Below are positions 1-8,569 of a DNA stretch of 38,036 nt, piece after piece. The stretch's first letter is position 1. Each line of letters starts with the position of its first letter. Source of the stretch: Terriglobia bacterium (GTDB lineage: Bacteria; Acidobacteriota; Terriglobia; UBA7540); the NCBI GenBank assembly GCA_020072925.1, contig JAIQGA010000090.1:1-38036 (forward strand), in the 5' to 3' direction. A program made the translations under genes and the position numbers. The notes beneath the pieces are model-generated. The model was not told the origin of the DNA, ran no database searches, and saw only the letters and a list, made by a program, of their open reading frames with translations.

Positions 1-211
1 GATCCGCTACCACTCATTCTATCCTGAGCATAAGGAAGGCGAATATCAGTTCCTTATGAACGACCACGACAAAGAAATGTTCAAGTGGGTGCGGGAGTTC
101 AATCCCTACGACCTCTATCCCAAGAGCCACGAGAGACCCAACATCGCCCGCCTTCGCCCGTATTACGAACAACTCATTGCCGAGTACTTCCCGGCGCAGA
201 TTTGCTGGTAG
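1..211 (+). CDS. miox: myo-inositol oxygenase, C-terminal end (5' truncated by window edge)
   Basis: Reading from base 2, an open frame of 69 codons ends at TAG 209-211. It opens with IRYHSFYP, contains [11 protein letters not shown] and ends [18 protein letters not shown]. This matches the conserved C-terminus of myo-inositol oxygenase (animal forms end in RPYYQGLIDKY...LSW). The enzyme is a cytosolic di-iron oxygenase that cleaves myo-inositol with O2 to D-glucuronate. His4 and Asp37 of the fragment are 33 residues apart, exactly the spacing of the iron ligands His220 and Asp253 in the human enzyme, so the visible active-site part is intact. The other iron ligands lie outside the window. 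It converges on the next gene, with 247 bases between the stops in which I see nothing clear. The family call is confident; completeness cannot be judged. Confidence 0.9.
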   Translation, partial: IRYHSFYPEHKEGEYQFLMNDHDKEMFKWVREFNPYDLYPKSHERPNIARLRPYYEQLIAEYFPAQICW

Positions 212-458
212 GGAAGAGCAAGCCGGCGCGGGCCCCCGGACAGTCTGTGACTGCAAGCGGGCCTCGCTCCCTTCTTCGGAGGAGACAGTTACCATCGGCA
301 CTTAATGCGGGCAGGGTGCAATCTGAGTGGGGAAGATCGCGCCTCCTGTCGCCGTTTCATAAGTGACTGCGCTTGCCGCTTGCGGGATGCCAGCGTGGGT
401 TGGTCGATAAAGACGAAGCTCAACTGGGACCTGATCGGACCCCAATCCGCTCGAACGC

Positions 459-1697
459 TCATACCGTCACGGGTTCTTTGTCCTCCAACCCGTGGATATC
501 TTCGCTATCGTACAAGGTGCTTTCAGCCTTAAGTGCGTCTACGAGCGCTTTCCGCGGAACTTCGAATTGGTCGTTGTAAACGCCCTTCATCGTCGAAAGT
601 ATGGTGCGGAGACGGGTGGCGGAGGCGGTCTTCGCCCTTTTTTGGAGTGAAAGCCACAGCTTCTTCGGCGTGGCATTGCGACTGCCGTGATGCCCAACCT
701 TGTAGAGGTCTACCGCCTTAAGCTGTGCTGAGACACCGGACTTCTTCAGTGCGCAACTCCAGTTTTCAAGTTGTGCATCTCCCGGAAAGAGCAGCCTCTT
801 GCCTGCGGCCTCGAAAAGCAGAATTACGCTCGTGTTGTTCAGGTAGCTGTCAAGAATACGTACCAGCCCCAATGTTTCTTCCTGGCTCGCCCGCTCGGCA
901 GCCGCAACAAACCAGCGTGCCTCGGCGGGGATGTCCATACCGGACGGGGCCTCGCGCTTTGGACTGGAATTCAGGTAGGCCCATGCGTTCTTGACTGAAA
1001 GCCAATACTCCGGCGAACTGGCCGCATAGGCCAAGGTCCCTGCTTCCGAAAGTGTAGGCGGCCCGAGCATCGTGACCTTCACGCCAGGCAACTCTTTTGA
1101 CAGATCCACCTTATCGCCACTCTTGACATAGGCTGGCTTGCGCTTGCCCATCTGCATCAAGTTCTCAACAGCCGACAGGTTCTTTAATCCGTTCGATCCC
1201 TTGAATTTCAACTCACGCAATTGCGCTGAACCCAAGCTTCCGTAATGGGGAAGCATCGAGTCGACGGAGGCGGCGAAAGCCTGCATCTCCTTCAAGGCGC
1301 TGCGCAGGTGAGCGTGCGCGGCGAGGTCCGGTTGAACCGCATCCGTATCCAAATCGGGGTCTTCGGTCCACGGCTGGATGACGATCTCAGGCTCGCAAGA
1401 GGCAATAATGTCGCCCGAAGCTGTCCCGGCCTTGTTCGTTGCGAATCCGCTAATGTGGTCTTTGTGCCGGTGAGTGGCTACGACCGCCTGTAACTTGCCG
1501 CCACAATCCTTCTTGATCTGCTCGGCAATAAGTTTCATGTGACCTTTAGCGGCGTCCTTCGGCAGCCGGTTGCTGCCAAAGTCGATAAGAACGTGCCGCA
1601 CGTCGCTCGCGGCATAGTGAAAACTCAGGAGGAAGCAGTCCCCAAATCCGACTTTGTACGTGCGCACGGTGATTTTCGTTGGTTTAGAAGAGGGCAT
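459..1697 (-). CDS. ComEC-like metallo-beta-lactamase-fold hydrolase
   Basis: This 412-residue soluble protein has the metal site of the metallo-beta-lactamase fold: HRHKDH at residues 76-81, a Gly-Asp pair in FPGDAQLENW near residue 306, and GHHGSR near residue 336. The HHGS motif is typical of the hydrolase domain of the DNA-uptake protein ComEC and its free-standing relatives. There is no signal peptide and no membrane segment, so it is not a ComEC channel; a cytosolic phosphodiesterase or nuclease role is an inference. The start follows a strong AGGAGG site 6 bases upstream. Its first 14 bases overlap the end of the preceding gene, so it is the last gene of the eight-gene run. The family call is firm; the substrate is unknown. 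Confidence 0.85.
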   Translation of the reverse strand: MPSSKPTKITVRTYKVGFGDCFLLSFHYAASDVRHVLIDFGSNRLPKDAAKGHMKLIAEQIKKDCGGKLQAVVATHRHKDHISGFATNKAGTASGDIIASCEPEIVIQPWTEDPDLDTDAVQPDLAAHAHLRSALKEMQAFAASVDSMLPHYGSLGSAQLRELKFKGSNGLKNLSAVENLMQMGKRKPAYVKSGDKVDLSKELPGVKVTMLGPPTLSEAGTLAYAASSPEYWLSVKNAWAYLNSSPKREAPSGMDIPAEARWFVAAAERASQEETLGLVRILDSYLNNTSVILLFEAAGKRLLFPGDAQLENWSCALKKSGVSAQLKAVDLYKVGHHGSRNATPKKLWLSLQKRAKTASATRLRTILSTMKGVYNDQFEVPRKALVDALKAESTLYDSEDIHGLEDKEPVTV

Positions 1698-2583
1698 CTT
1701 GATCCTCCTGGAGGACCGACCCGCCCATCAAGCGGGCGCGGTGAATTTGCGCAAAGCGTCGAAGACCTGGTCCTCTTTGGCCATACTGGCCGCTCTTCCA
1801 CATGTACGAGAGAAAACGCTCCTGGCGTTCCGCATTCAGGACTTTCTGTTTGACGTGATACTTTGTAGCGCCGTACTCGTCGAACACCAGCACGCCGCCA
1901 CCAAACAGAGTTACGGAAAGATCATCAGGCATCTCTTTTGGTTTCTTGATTCCCAGTGCCTGGAGCTCGCCGGCTGTCACGGTCAATATCTCAACGTATT
2001 CCGAAATGGTCTCGTGGACGACGAACCCGTCCCAGGAGACGCGAACGCACGGGCGGACTGAACGCACCTGCGTGTAAGCCTTTTCGCATAGGTCAAGTGT
2101 CTGGCGGTTCTGCCAGATAAAATGGAAAACTGCATCGGGGTTACTGCGTATCGCCTCGAAGTGCGTGTTGCGATAATCAAGAGGCCCGCTCGGAGGCTCC
2201 CAGAGATTCGGTTCGGCGCCTCTAGTCTTCACGGGTTCGATTCCGTAGGAACTGAATGCCTCCCGCAAAGTGGTTCGATAGTCGAATTTCGAGTCGTCGG
2301 TCTGGACTTCGTAGTCGGCGGTCAGGAATGCGCTGAGGTAATCGGAAAACTCAATTCCCGCGCACGGCGAATAGTCGATGGCGCGGATCGCCATGGTGAG
2401 CAGATGCTCGGCGGCGAGTGCCCCCTGCTCAGCGACGGTCTCGAGATCCACTTCCGGAGTCGTGCCGCCTCCGAGCCTGGCAATCCGCTTCAACCAGATG
2501 CTGAGGAATGCGTTCATAACTGCGGCGACCAGCAATTCTCCACGATCGTGCGGTTCAACCGATTCTTTATCCTTGGCAATCAT
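1684..2583 (-). CDS. C-terminal half of a split gluzincin-type metallopeptidase
   Basis: A protein of about 299 residues that begins MIAKDKESVEPHDRGELLVA. From memory of the family, the region around EPHDRG, the helix LTMAIRAIDYSP and FSDYLSAFLTADYEV resembles the C-terminal part of large bacterial HExxH proteins whose N-terminal half is the gene just upstream. No catalytic motif is visible here. The ATG at 2583 shares its A with the TGA stop of the upstream frame (TGATG), an arrangement typical of translational coupling, and I see no good ribosome-binding site of its own. GTG at 2586 is an alternative start. It overlaps the following MBL gene by 14 bases. It may be a separately made subunit or the product of a frameshifted, partly deleted gene. 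Confidence 0.7.
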   Translation of the reverse strand: MIAKDKESVEPHDRGELLVAAVMNAFLSIWLKRIARLGGGTTPEVDLETVAEQGALAAEHLLTMAIRAIDYSPCAGIEFSDYLSAFLTADYEVQTDDSKFDYRTTLREAFSSYGIEPVKTRGAEPNLWEPPSGPLDYRNTHFEAIRSNPDAVFHFIWQNRQTLDLCEKAYTQVRSVRPCVRVSWDGFVVHETISEYVEILTVTAGELQALGIKKPKEMPDDLSVTLFGGGVLVFDEYGATKYHVKQKVLNAERQERFLSYMWKSGQYGQRGPGLRRFAQIHRARLMGGSVLQEDQDALF

Positions 2584-3260
2584 CACTGACCCGGAAGCAG
2601 ATGACCATTGTCGCGGCCGGTGGTTGAGCCGGAAAGTGAGTGCAGGGCCTTCTTCAAAACTTCGGGCAACGAGAACATCGAAAGCAGCGCAACAATGTCC
2701 CCAAGAGCTTCATGAAAGGCGGCCTGGTCCGGCAATGACGCGTAGAGGTATCCCTCGCGGAGACCGTCAAGCAATGCATGGCTGGTTTCGTGCGCAACGA
2801 CGTCGTGGGAAAGACAGGTATACACGTCGCGTCCGTCCTCAGCTTTGAAATAACCAAAGAATAGCCCCCGGTCACGGCGTGAGTAGAAGGCGTTGGCGCC
2901 CGAAAAAGCATGCGGCGCCACGTAAATCTGGTGGCCCCCTCCAAAGCTCCAGCCCACATTGCGTCCCAGGGCGAGCTCAAACCGCGACAACGTCCGCATC
3001 ACGATGGCGTAGACATTCTGCGCATGAAGGGCGGGATCCCCAATGTCAGCGCTGTTGACCGGCAGTGTGACAGGTGGGTTGAACTTCTTCGTCGAGGTGT
3101 TGTAGTCAACCACGTGGACGCGATAGCCTCGCGGGCCCGGCGCCACGCTCTCGCGGGGAATCTCAACAGTCGCCCAAACGGGTTGACCCGCGATCCACTC
3201 GGCCACAATCCTCAGTTCTTGTGTCGGGTTGATTTTTGCTCTCGCCAATCCTACCTTCAT
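2583..3260 (-). CDS. gluzincin (HExxH) metallopeptidase, catalytic half
   Basis: A 225-residue protein with HETSHALLDGLREG: HExxH at residues 157-161, followed 23 residues later by HEALGD with Glu184 and Asp188. This is the HExxH...ExxxD signature of thermolysin-like gluzincins, in which two His and the downstream Glu bind zinc. There is no signal peptide, so it probably acts in the cytosol. The start has an excellent AAGGAGG site 6 bases upstream. The chain stops soon after the second motif (FSLPEVLKKALHSLSG...), where related proteins as I recall them continue into a helical region found here in the next frame. The usual middle segment appears to be missing. Function is otherwise unknown; the zinc site looks complete, so activity is possible. 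Confidence 0.8.
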   Translation of the reverse strand: MKVGLARAKINPTQELRIVAEWIAGQPVWATVEIPRESVAPGPRGYRVHVVDYNTSTKKFNPPVTLPVNSADIGDPALHAQNVYAIVMRTLSRFELALGRNVGWSFGGGHQIYVAPHAFSGANAFYSRRDRGLFFGYFKAEDGRDVYTCLSHDVVAHETSHALLDGLREGYLYASLPDQAAFHEALGDIVALLSMFSLPEVLKKALHSLSGSTTGRDNGHLLPGQ

Positions 3261-3330
3261 ACAGGACCTCCTTTTACGATCGCGCGCTCTGCTTCATTGG
3301 CGGTTCGTCGTTCGCGCGCGGTTACTTTGA

Positions 3331-4380
3331 CTACAGTCCCTTCTCCTTGACCACTCCCTTGGAATCCACCTCGAAGAGCTTTATCGGCCCTCCTTTCTCA
3401 GGGCTGTCGTCGGTCGCGACAAACGTGCCTGCGAGGCGTTTGGACCGGGAATAAAGGAAGCTGCCATCGTTCCACACTTCGATATCCTTCGGTATGAGTC
3501 GCTTCCCTTTGTCCGACCCAAGGACCGCCGTAGTTGCGTGGCCCGCTTCGTGAGTATGGCCGAAGACAAACACATCAGGCTGCTTATTTCGAAAGTAGCA
3601 AAGGTACATCTCGATAGCTTTCAGCATTTTCACATCGATGGGTTTGTTCCGGAGCTTGCCGATCGCATCGAAAATCGAGCTGATGCTCTTGTAAGCCTTC
3701 TCTACGAACTCGCGAGTGTCCTTCAGGTAGGAGACGGCATTTGCCACCGCCTGGTCCTGGGCCGTGCCGACGAAAAACTTCCGAACCGCCTTCTTCTTGT
3801 TGCCGTTTTCCTTTCGAATGAGCTCGTCAAGGTTCTTGAAGAGTGTCTGCTGCTCGTCCAGGTAGTGTCCGTGCGTGACCAGCACGGCGCGACCTGCCAG
3901 GTCGAACTCATGATCCGGATACACGGCGCAAAATCGGTCTCGGATATTCTCCGGAGCCACTCCCCGAAGGAAGGGCTGGAGAAAGGTTCCCTCGGTGAGC
4001 GGAAGGTTTGTTGGGACTTTTCCCTGGGAGATAGGGTCCACGAAGACCTCATTGGTGGATAGGATGTTCCAGATAATGTAGTCATGATTTCCCGGAATGT
4101 AGACAATGCGCTTGACGTCAAATTTGTTGTCTTCGAAAAGGTGAGCCAGCCAGAACCGGAACCCAATCTGCTTGGGCCATGGGCCCGAACTCTTCTTGCC
4201 CTCAATCGCCCGCGTCAACGACGATATGTTGGCGTCCAGGATGTCGCCGGCCAGAATAAGTTCCTCCACTGGTCCCAGGCCCCACAAAAACGACCGCAGC
4301 CCCATCGCTACGGATTGGTTGCTCAGAGAGCACTGTGGGTCGCCGAAATGCAGGTCAGAAAAGATGACTCGCTTTGCCAT
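3331..4380 (-). CDS. calcineurin-like metallophosphoesterase
   Basis: A 349-residue protein carrying the full set of calcineurin-like phosphoesterase motifs in order: SDLHFGD (residues 8-14), GDILD near 45, GNHDY near 97, THGH near 170 and GHTHEAG near 275. These residues bind two metal ions and hydrolyse phosphomono- or diesters. The region between THGH and GHTH is long and helical (KNLDELIRKENGNKKKAVRKF onward) and probably forms a family-specific cap. No signal peptide is seen. The start follows AAGGGGGG. It lies 51 bases after the glycyl-radical activase gene and 70 bases before the peptidase gene, so co-transcription is likely. The substrate could be a nucleotide, a nucleic acid or UDP-sugar-like; this cannot be told from sequence. 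Confidence 0.88.
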   Translation of the reverse strand: MAKRVIFSDLHFGDPQCSLSNQSVAMGLRSFLWGLGPVEELILAGDILDANISSLTRAIEGKKSSGPWPKQIGFRFWLAHLFEDNKFDVKRIVYIPGNHDYIIWNILSTNEVFVDPISQGKVPTNLPLTEGTFLQPFLRGVAPENIRDRFCAVYPDHEFDLAGRAVLVTHGHYLDEQQTLFKNLDELIRKENGNKKKAVRKFFVGTAQDQAVANAVSYLKDTREFVEKAYKSISSIFDAIGKLRNKPIDVKMLKAIEMYLCYFRNKQPDVFVFGHTHEAGHATTAVLGSDKGKRLIPKDIEVWNDGSFLYSRSKRLAGTFVATDDSPEKGGPIKLFEVDSKGVVKEKGL

Positions 4381-4431
4381 TGTCCCCCCTTGTTCGGATG
4401 CGCAGGCTATTTCTTCGCAGAGGCTACTTCG

Positions 4432-5448
4432 TCACAGCTCCCGCTCTTCAGTCAGACACTTCCTAGAGCATGTTGTGGCTTGCTGCTGTGCGGCGAAGGG
4501 CGGTTGTCGGATGGTGCCGGCTGTTCTGATCAACTCATCGGTGTGCTTTGTCGGCTCTGCGATGATGCCCCGGAATATCTTGAAGAGTTCCTGTTCGCGC
4601 TCAGGCGCCGTAAAGCTTGAGGGTAAGTCAGGGACATGCCTGCCCAGGCGACGGTACATGGCGAGACCAAGCGGGTTGTACGGCAGCAACGAGACGTCGT
4701 GGGCTCCCGCCGCGCGGAGAAAGTCGACGATGGCCGCCAGGTTGCCGTAACTGTCGGTGATTCCCGGGATTAATGGAATTCGCACTCGCACCTCGACAGT
4801 ATCCTGTGCCAGTAGCCGCCGAAGGTTATGCAGAATCGACTCGTTCGATTGACTTAAGTAGCGAATACTCTCCGCTCTGTCGGCGAGTTTGAGGTCGATG
4901 AGGACCAAATCCAGATGAGGAAGGATCTTGCGGGAAAATGCTTTCCACTCGAAATGGCCTGACGTCTCGACAGCGACATGAATGTTGTGTGCTTTGAGCC
5001 GCCGCAAAACATCCTGCACGTAAGCCGGGAACATCGTGCATTCACCGCCCGAAAGCGTCACGCCACCGCCGGAATGGCGATAAAAAGCAGCATCTCGCAA
5101 CAATGCCTCGGCAAGTTTTTCTACGGGCCAGTACGCTCCGATCACGCGCAACGCTCCACCTCGGCAGACGGCGGCGCATTGCCCACAGCCGTCGCACCTG
5201 CTCCTATCGATGCGGTCGAAGTTCTCGAGCGCAATGGCGGCGCGTGGACAGGCCTTCACGCACTCGCCGCACTGGATGCAGCGCTCCTCGGCAAAAGCGA
5301 TTTCGGGGCCGGTCTCCTGGGCCTCGGGATTATGGCAGAACGCGCACCGGAGTGGGCATCCCTTGAAAAACGCCACGGTTCGAATTCCCGGGCCGTCCTC
5401 CCTGCTGTCCCGTTTGATGTCGACGATCAGCGGCCGTCGAGTTTCCAT
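4432..5448 (-). CDS. glycyl-radical enzyme activating enzyme (radical SAM)
   Basis: This 338-residue protein begins with DSREDGPGIRTVAFFKGCPLR, and its CPLRCAFC motif (Cys31, Cys35, Cys38) is the CxxxCxxC site for the radical-SAM 4Fe-4S cluster. Two ferredoxin-like clusters follow (Cys57/60/63/67 and Cys85/88/91/95), as in activases of the glycerol-dehydratase and choline-lyase type rather than the short pyruvate formate-lyase activase. SGGECTMFP is the SAM-binding glycine motif. It abstracts a hydrogen from the C-terminal glycine of its partner enzyme to make the stable radical, under anoxic conditions. The start ATG directly follows the TAA of the SCP2-like gene (TAAATG), so translation is probably coupled. 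The partner is the glycyl-radical enzyme two genes upstream. Confidence 0.93.
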   Translation of the reverse strand: METRRPLIVDIKRDSREDGPGIRTVAFFKGCPLRCAFCHNPEAQETGPEIAFAEERCIQCGECVKACPRAAIALENFDRIDRSRCDGCGQCAAVCRGGALRVIGAYWPVEKLAEALLRDAAFYRHSGGGVTLSGGECTMFPAYVQDVLRRLKAHNIHVAVETSGHFEWKAFSRKILPHLDLVLIDLKLADRAESIRYLSQSNESILHNLRRLLAQDTVEVRVRIPLIPGITDSYGNLAAIVDFLRAAGAHDVSLLPYNPLGLAMYRRLGRHVPDLPSSFTAPEREQELFKIFRGIIAEPTKHTDELIRTAGTIRQPPFAAQQQATTCSRKCLTEEREL

Positions 5449-5937
5449 TTAAGCCACGCCCAGACGATGCTGTAAGTCCCTGGCAAGAAAACCGAACTTG
5501 TAGATGTAATTCAAATTTCCATCTACATCGACATCATTGGCGAGGATGGAATCCAAGATGTCCTGGTTCTCAGCGAGGAGAAACCGCCACAGAGCCGGGG
5601 CGTCCTTGAAAGAGACGCGCACCTCGTAGGGTGCCCTGGGTTTGGGATCGACGTCCATGCTGCCATCAGAAAATACAGCCGAACAGCCGACCCGTCCGTC
5701 GTCAGTCCTGAAGACGTACGTTCCGCTAAAACCCTCGATGTTTTCGCGGTAGCCCTTCAAGAGACAGAAGGACGCCTCCATACCTCGGAGCAGCACCTCC
5801 AGGAACTCATCAGTAACTTTTCCGCAGAACTGCTCCGCCAGGGGTTTGCACAGGCGCCGGTGCAGGGAATTGCGAGTCCCTTCCGGAAACACCCTCGAGA
5901 ACGTGCGCAGAGCAAATTTCTTAAGCGTTGTGGCCAT
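5449..5937 (-). CDS. small SCP2-like (sterol-carrier fold) protein
   Basis: A 162-residue protein. The central part (FSGTYVFRTDDGRVGCSAVF, then RVSFKDAPALWRFLLAENQD and GNLNYIYKFGFLARDLQHR) has the pattern of SCP2/alkyl-sulfatase C-terminal domains: alternating strands, a phrase like SFKD...LWRFL, and the closing GNL...K...L helix. Such domains bind hydrophobic ligands or serve as partner domains. The start at 5937 is fixed by AGGAGG 6 bases upstream; longer in-frame starts lie inside the glycyl-radical gene. It overlaps the end of that gene by 17 bases and abuts the activase gene, so all three are probably made together. A role as substrate carrier or chaperone for the radical enzyme is inference. 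The fold assignment is moderate. Confidence 0.75.
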   Translation of the reverse strand: MATTLKKFALRTFSRVFPEGTRNSLHRRLCKPLAEQFCGKVTDEFLEVLLRGMEASFCLLKGYRENIEGFSGTYVFRTDDGRVGCSAVFSDGSMDVDPKPRAPYEVRVSFKDAPALWRFLLAENQDILDSILANDVDVDGNLNYIYKFGFLARDLQHRLGVA

Positions 5938-8482
5938 CGTCGCCTCCTTGGGGCAGCGGGAATGGCTCGTAAAGAACCGCTCGGCCGGTGGAGAGACAAT
6001 ACTCCGTCCGATCGATGATTTCCTTCTGCATCCGGGGATTGAGGTCTTTGAAATACGCCGTGTAGCCGGAGACCCGCACCAGCAACTTGTCATACTGGCT
6101 GGGATCCTTGACGGCCTCAATAAAGTCCTGGTGGGATGTCACATTGAACTGAATTTCCATCCCTCCGCTCGGCTGATCCTGCCTCGCGTCGAAGTATCCT
6201 TTCACGTACGCAACGAACCTGCTGAGCGTTGTCTCCGCGTCGCCGTCGTCAGGCGTGAACTTGAGGTTCACGGCCATACCGTTGTCCACGAATGGTGCGG
6301 GCAACTTGGCGATGGATTGCAGCGCGGCGGTCAGGGACGGTGTGACCCCGGAGTTGGGAGTCAAACCGCTCGAGAAGTTTTCTCCGGCTTTGCGGCCGTT
6401 CGGGGTGGCGCCGATCAACCGGCCAAAGCCGGCATGGTTCGTCATGGTCCAATAGCCGACTCGATAGTTTCCCCCTCGATAGTTTCGCTTGTCCTTAACC
6501 GCCTCGTGGAGCGTCTTCGCGACCCAGAGGGCGTTCCCGTCGGATTGCGGACTGTCGTTGCCGAAGCGTGGCGTCTGTTGCGGATCCTGAATGCGGTCAA
6601 GCAGCCAATCGTAACCCTCGTAGTTCTTCCGGAGGGCGTCGAGGAATTGCGCCAAGGTGAATTGTCCACTGCCAAAGGCGAGCGTTTCGATGGCATTCAG
6701 GGAATCCGCCACATCGGCCAAACCGATGATCGCGATCCCGGAGGCATTCAGGGTCGCTCCGCCCGCAATCAGGTCCTTCCCGCTTTCCATGGGCCCCTCG
6801 AAAAGGGCGGATAGAATCGGTGTTGGGTAGAAGCACTGGTGAATCCTGCCCAGAAGTTCGTTAAGGGCAATGGCCTGCTCAAGGAGCCAAAGCATCTGAC
6901 CTTTGAGCGATTCTCGAAATTGTTCGAAGGTACTGAACGTCGCCGGGTCGCCGGTTTCCAGGCTGATAAGCTTCTCCATCCCAAAGTGCCGATGGCGACC
7001 ATTGAAGAGCGCAAGTTCCAGCGCCGAGGGTAGGTTCACGAGCAAGGCGCCGGAATGGCCATAGAAGCGGCCATTGCTGCCGGGTTCGACGCATCCGATG
7101 ACCCCGTAATCACGCGCCTGTGCCAGGGTGTGCCCGCTGGCGGTCAGCGCCTCAATGACTGCGCGGTCGTTGTGGAGCGCGGGGGTGGCTCGAGTATTCA
7201 GGTTCGCTTCGCATAACCTCCGGAGGTAGGCGTCGTCATGGACCTCGGGATGAAATCGGGCGTTGAGATTGGGGTCGCGCAACATCATCAGCTCGATGGC
7301 CCTGAGCATCACGTAAGTCAGGTCGTTTACGGCGTCGCGTCCTTCCGCGTCGACACCCCCAATCGTGATGGCCTGATTCGAGCCGCTGCCCCCAAAGAGT
7401 TGCTCACCGGCGCTCGGAATCATGGGGACGTGGTCGCCGATCTTCAGCCAGAGATAGCCCAGAAGCTCGACAGCCTGATCCACCGTCAGGCGCTTCGCTT
7501 GGACGTCCCGCGCATACAAGTTGTAAAGAACCTGATCCAGTCGCCCCAGGCTCAACCCCACATTCGCGTTTTCAAGATGGATCGCCGTCCAACAGACCCA
7601 GATTGTCGTGAGCCCTTCGCGAAACGATTCGGCGGGATATTCCGGGACACGGCGATAGATACGCGCAATCTCAGTTAGTTGTGCCTTTTTGATGGGATCG
7701 GCCGCGCTTTCGGCCATCGCAGCGCCAGCATCGGCAATCCTGCGAGCATAGGCGATTATCCCTTCCATCACCTCGCTGATGGCCTGATAGAACTCTTTCT
7801 GGGCTTCGGTCGCAGCCTGGGTTTTTCGCCCATGAGCATCGTCGATGACCGCCCGCAGGCCTTCATTCACGGCGCGAGAGAAGTCGGGGATTGTGTGGGA
7901 GATGCAGTTGGGTTTGCTGGCGAGAAACAAGACGAACTTTTGAAGGAGCTGAATCCTGTTCCGGTCCGCATTATCGCCGCGGGCACGAGCAAGTTCAACG
8001 ATGTTATCCTTGAGCCAATACGGGAAAACGTCTTGGTTCAGTGTTCTGACCTCTTCATCGCTGATGTAATAGGGATTGCTGCCGCGGCGAGTCATCGTCC
8101 ATAGTTCCGGCCACAGTGAGAGGGCCATGAACTCGGGGTACAGGGGCACGCCCTTGAACTTGCTCGTCGTTGAACCCGCGAAGGGCGAACTGCCGTCGAA
8201 GACAAACTCCTCCAAGCCGCTGGGAGTCCGCTGGTGAGCCTTCGTGTGCTCGATGACCGGAAACCGATTTTCCAGGATTTTTCGGTACAAACGGCCTTTG
8301 TCGAGCACACTGATCCTGTCGCGCCCAAAGAGCCCTGCTTCCCGGCTGAACTTCGTGATCAGCAGGGGCCGCTCGGTGCAGATCTCAGGCACAGCCCGGA
8401 AATAGGCCTCGCGCAGCGCCGCGAGTTGCGGCCCGAGTTTGATGTCCCGAAGCGAAAGATCGCGCACCGTAATGCTACTCAT
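5921..8482 (-). CDS. glycyl-radical enzyme, dehydratase/lyase-type (CxE), substrate unknown
   Basis: An 853-residue protein with both halves of the glycyl-radical enzyme family: a PFL-like domain and a C-terminal glycine-radical loop RVSGYTAYF with the radical Gly at about residue 806, 47 residues from the end. The active-site Cys is about residue 464 in GCVEPGSNGRF. The Cys-x-Glu arrangement is that of glycerol/propanediol dehydratases and choline TMA-lyase, where Glu acts as base. Pyruvate formate-lyase has two adjacent Cys instead. The reaction is therefore probably elimination of water or another leaving group. It is cytosolic, and there are no microcompartment genes nearby. The start follows AAGGGAGGG. 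The neighbours SCP2-like and activase overlap or abut it. The family is certain; the substrate is not deducible. Confidence 0.93.
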   Translation of the reverse strand: MSSITVRDLSLRDIKLGPQLAALREAYFRAVPEICTERPLLITKFSREAGLFGRDRISVLDKGRLYRKILENRFPVIEHTKAHQRTPSGLEEFVFDGSSPFAGSTTSKFKGVPLYPEFMALSLWPELWTMTRRGSNPYYISDEEVRTLNQDVFPYWLKDNIVELARARGDNADRNRIQLLQKFVLFLASKPNCISHTIPDFSRAVNEGLRAVIDDAHGRKTQAATEAQKEFYQAISEVMEGIIAYARRIADAGAAMAESAADPIKKAQLTEIARIYRRVPEYPAESFREGLTTIWVCWTAIHLENANVGLSLGRLDQVLYNLYARDVQAKRLTVDQAVELLGYLWLKIGDHVPMIPSAGEQLFGGSGSNQAITIGGVDAEGRDAVNDLTYVMLRAIELMMLRDPNLNARFHPEVHDDAYLRRLCEANLNTRATPALHNDRAVIEALTASGHTLAQARDYGVIGCVEPGSNGRFYGHSGALLVNLPSALELALFNGRHRHFGMEKLISLETGDPATFSTFEQFRESLKGQMLWLLEQAIALNELLGRIHQCFYPTPILSALFEGPMESGKDLIAGGATLNASGIAIIGLADVADSLNAIETLAFGSGQFTLAQFLDALRKNYEGYDWLLDRIQDPQQTPRFGNDSPQSDGNALWVAKTLHEAVKDKRNYRGGNYRVGYWTMTNHAGFGRLIGATPNGRKAGENFSSGLTPNSGVTPSLTAALQSIAKLPAPFVDNGMAVNLKFTPDDGDAETTLSRFVAYVKGYFDARQDQPSGGMEIQFNVTSHQDFIEAVKDPSQYDKLLVRVSGYTAYFKDLNPRMQKEIIDRTEYCLSTGRAVLYEPFPLPQGGDDGHNA

Positions 8483-8569
8483 GGCCAGCCCTCCCTTGCG
8501 AAATGCGGCGCCCTTCGATCGACATGGCCTTTCGCGGTCGATGGGAAAAGGGCGGTGTTCCTCGGGCCT

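Noticed and set aside
5938-6120. Upstream extension of the SCP2-like protein
   Set aside because: The extra 61 residues lie inside the glycyl-radical gene, are Arg/Ser-rich, and the AGGAGG site points to ATG 5937.
5921-8482. Pyruvate formate-lyase
   Set aside because: The active-site loop has one Cys followed by Val-Glu, not the adjacent Cys-Cys of pyruvate formate-lyase.
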